The position numbers and the translations under genes are program-made. DNA of 33,671 bases from an uncultured Alphaproteobacteria bacterium (GTDB taxonomy: Bacteria; Pseudomonadota; Alphaproteobacteria; HIMB59; GCA-002718135): contig CABYXC010000003.1 in NCBI GenBank assembly GCA_902522865.1, positions 1-33,671 of the forward strand, given 5' to 3'. The notes beneath the pieces are model-generated. The model saw nothing but the letters and a program-made list of their open reading frames with translations. It made no database searches and had not been told where the DNA came from. Below, in pieces: positions 32,817-33,671 of this stretch. Every line of letters starts with the position of its first letter. The first letter of the stretch is position 1.

Positions 32817-33671
32817 ATGATTGGTTATTTAGCATTAGCAAGAGATACATTTGATATAAATTATGCTTTAGATAATAAAAAAAAGTTTGAAAAATTTATA
32901 GATATTTTAGACATTAAATACTCACATTTTAAAGAATTAATTACAGATGATGAAACAGGAAAAAAAGCTATTAGATATTTTAAAAAACTAAATTGTAGCA
33001 AATATATCATTGCTCAAACAACTTTCACTGATGCAAAATTTATAACAAATTTTGCTAAAACATTTAATAAACCAATACATTTAATAAGTTTTAAAGAACC
33101 GAGAACAGGTAAACGGTTAAGATTGAACTCTTTATGTGGTGTAAATCTTGCTATGCATTCTTTAATCAAATTAAAATATAAGCCAGAATTTTCAATATTT
33201 ATTAATAATAAATTATTCGAAATGGAAAAAATTAATAATTTTTTAAAAAATAAAAAAATTTTAAAAAATAATACTTTAAAAAAAATAAAAAATTCTAAAA
33301 AGAAAGATGATATTATTTTTTCAAAAAAAAAGAATTTAGGACTTGTTGGAAAAAGACCAGATGGATTTTTTACCTGTGATTATGATAATAGAGAAATAGA
33401 AAAAAAATTAAATTATAGCCTTAAGAAAATTAAATTAGAAACTTTGTTTAATATTTCAAAAAATGTTAGCACTAAAGATATTACAAAAACAAAAAATCAA
33501 ATAAAAAAAGATTTGAAATCAGTCTCTAAGTTGAATGCAAATGAATTAAATAAAAGTATTTCAATTTTTCATGGGTTAAAAAAAATAAAAAATGATAACA
33601 AAATTGATACTTTTGCAATTAAGTGTTGGCCTGAAATGTTTACTCAATTTGGATGTGCATCATGTGGTCCA
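32817..33671 (+). CDS. L-fucose/L-arabinose isomerase-like protein (COG2407 type), C-terminus outside window
   Basis: The frame from ATG 32817 (MIGYLALARDTFDINYALDN) stays open for 285 codons to the right edge. Recognisable blocks are PRTGKRLRLNSLCGVNLAMH, GLVGKRPDGFFTCDYDN and the last visible stretch FAIKCWPEMFTQFGCASCGP, which resemble proteins annotated as L-fucose isomerase and related proteins rather than classical FucI. A Lys/Asn-rich segment around residues 130-175 is low in complexity. The expected role is aldose-ketose isomerisation of a sugar, possibly the one imported by the divergent ABC system. The missing C-terminus prevents checking the full active site. Confidence 0.72.
   Translation, partial: MIGYLALARDTFDINYALDNKKKFEKFIDILDIKYSHFKELITDDETGKKAIRYFKKLNCSKYIIAQTTFTDAKFITNFAKTFNKPIHLISFKEPRTGKRLRLNSLCGVNLAMHSLIKLKYKPEFSIFINNKLFEMEKINNFLKNKKILKNNTLKKIKNSKKKDDIIFSKKKNLGLVGKRPDGFFTCDYDNREIEKKLNYSLKKIKLETLFNISKNVSTKDITKTKNQIKKDLKSVSKLNANELNKSISIFHGLKKIKNDNKIDTFAIKCWPEMFTQFGCASCGP

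Noticed and set aside
33211..33330. Lys/Asn/Ile-rich segment as a sign of a broken gene
   Set aside because: The frame remains open and conserved blocks flank it on both sides, so it reads as an AT-biased loop rather than a frameshift.

Overview
The window looks like a stretch of a streamlined, very AT-rich marine alphaproteobacterial genome. Genes are densely packed with many 1-4 base overlaps, intergenic gaps are short (none reaches 300 bases), and A/T-ending codons dominate. A GcrA-type protein (a family confined to Alphaproteobacteria) supports that class. The overall style fits SAR11-like or HIMB59-like lineages, but that placement is inference; there is no rRNA or other marker gene here.

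Region 1 (1-6542) is housekeeping-like: a MotB/OmpA-like protein cut by the window edge and its MotA/TolQ-like partner, a cyclopropane fatty acid synthase, a short GcrA-like protein without the DNA-binding domain, a small membrane protein, MsrA, a Nudix hydrolase, a small secreted protein, a peroxiredoxin and an agmatinase-family ureohydrolase.

Region 2 (6539-17425, all minus strand) is one long apparent operon for L-fucose or a related sugar. In transcription order it encodes a ribose-type binding protein, two permeases and a double-domain ATPase, then an aldo/keto reductase (sugar 1-dehydrogenase), L-fuconate dehydratase, L-fuconolactonase, a cytoplasmic GH29 alpha-L-fucosidase, a RhaM-type mutarotase, KDG kinase and KDPG aldolase. 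A hairpin plus T-run lies directly between the binding-protein gene and the first permease.

Region 3 (17530-25087) carries hexuronate-type functions: mannonate dehydratase (UxuA), a UxuB-type reductase, an Ldh2-family dehydrogenase, and a divergent UxaC-like isomerase. With the KDG kinase and KDPG aldolase of region 2 these would complete glucuronate -> fructuronate -> mannonate -> KDG -> KDPG -> pyruvate + glyceraldehyde 3-phosphate. An SDR, a Gfo/Idh/MocA oxidoreductase and a xylose-isomerase-like TIM barrel protein form a small plus-strand operon in the middle.

Region 4 (23876-32681, minus strand) is a second transport operon: family-1 binding protein, two permeases, a 2-hydroxyacid dehydrogenase, a MalK/UgpC-type ATPase, two more Gfo/Idh/MocA oxidoreductases and the UxaC-like protein. 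It also has a strong terminator hairpin right after the binding-protein gene. Divergent to it, a fucose/arabinose-isomerase-like (COG2407-type) gene runs off the right edge. Its substrate cannot be read from the sequence; oxidised or unusual glycosides or uronates are the best guess.

No transcription factor for sugar genes, transposon, tRNA, rRNA or CRISPR array was seen.
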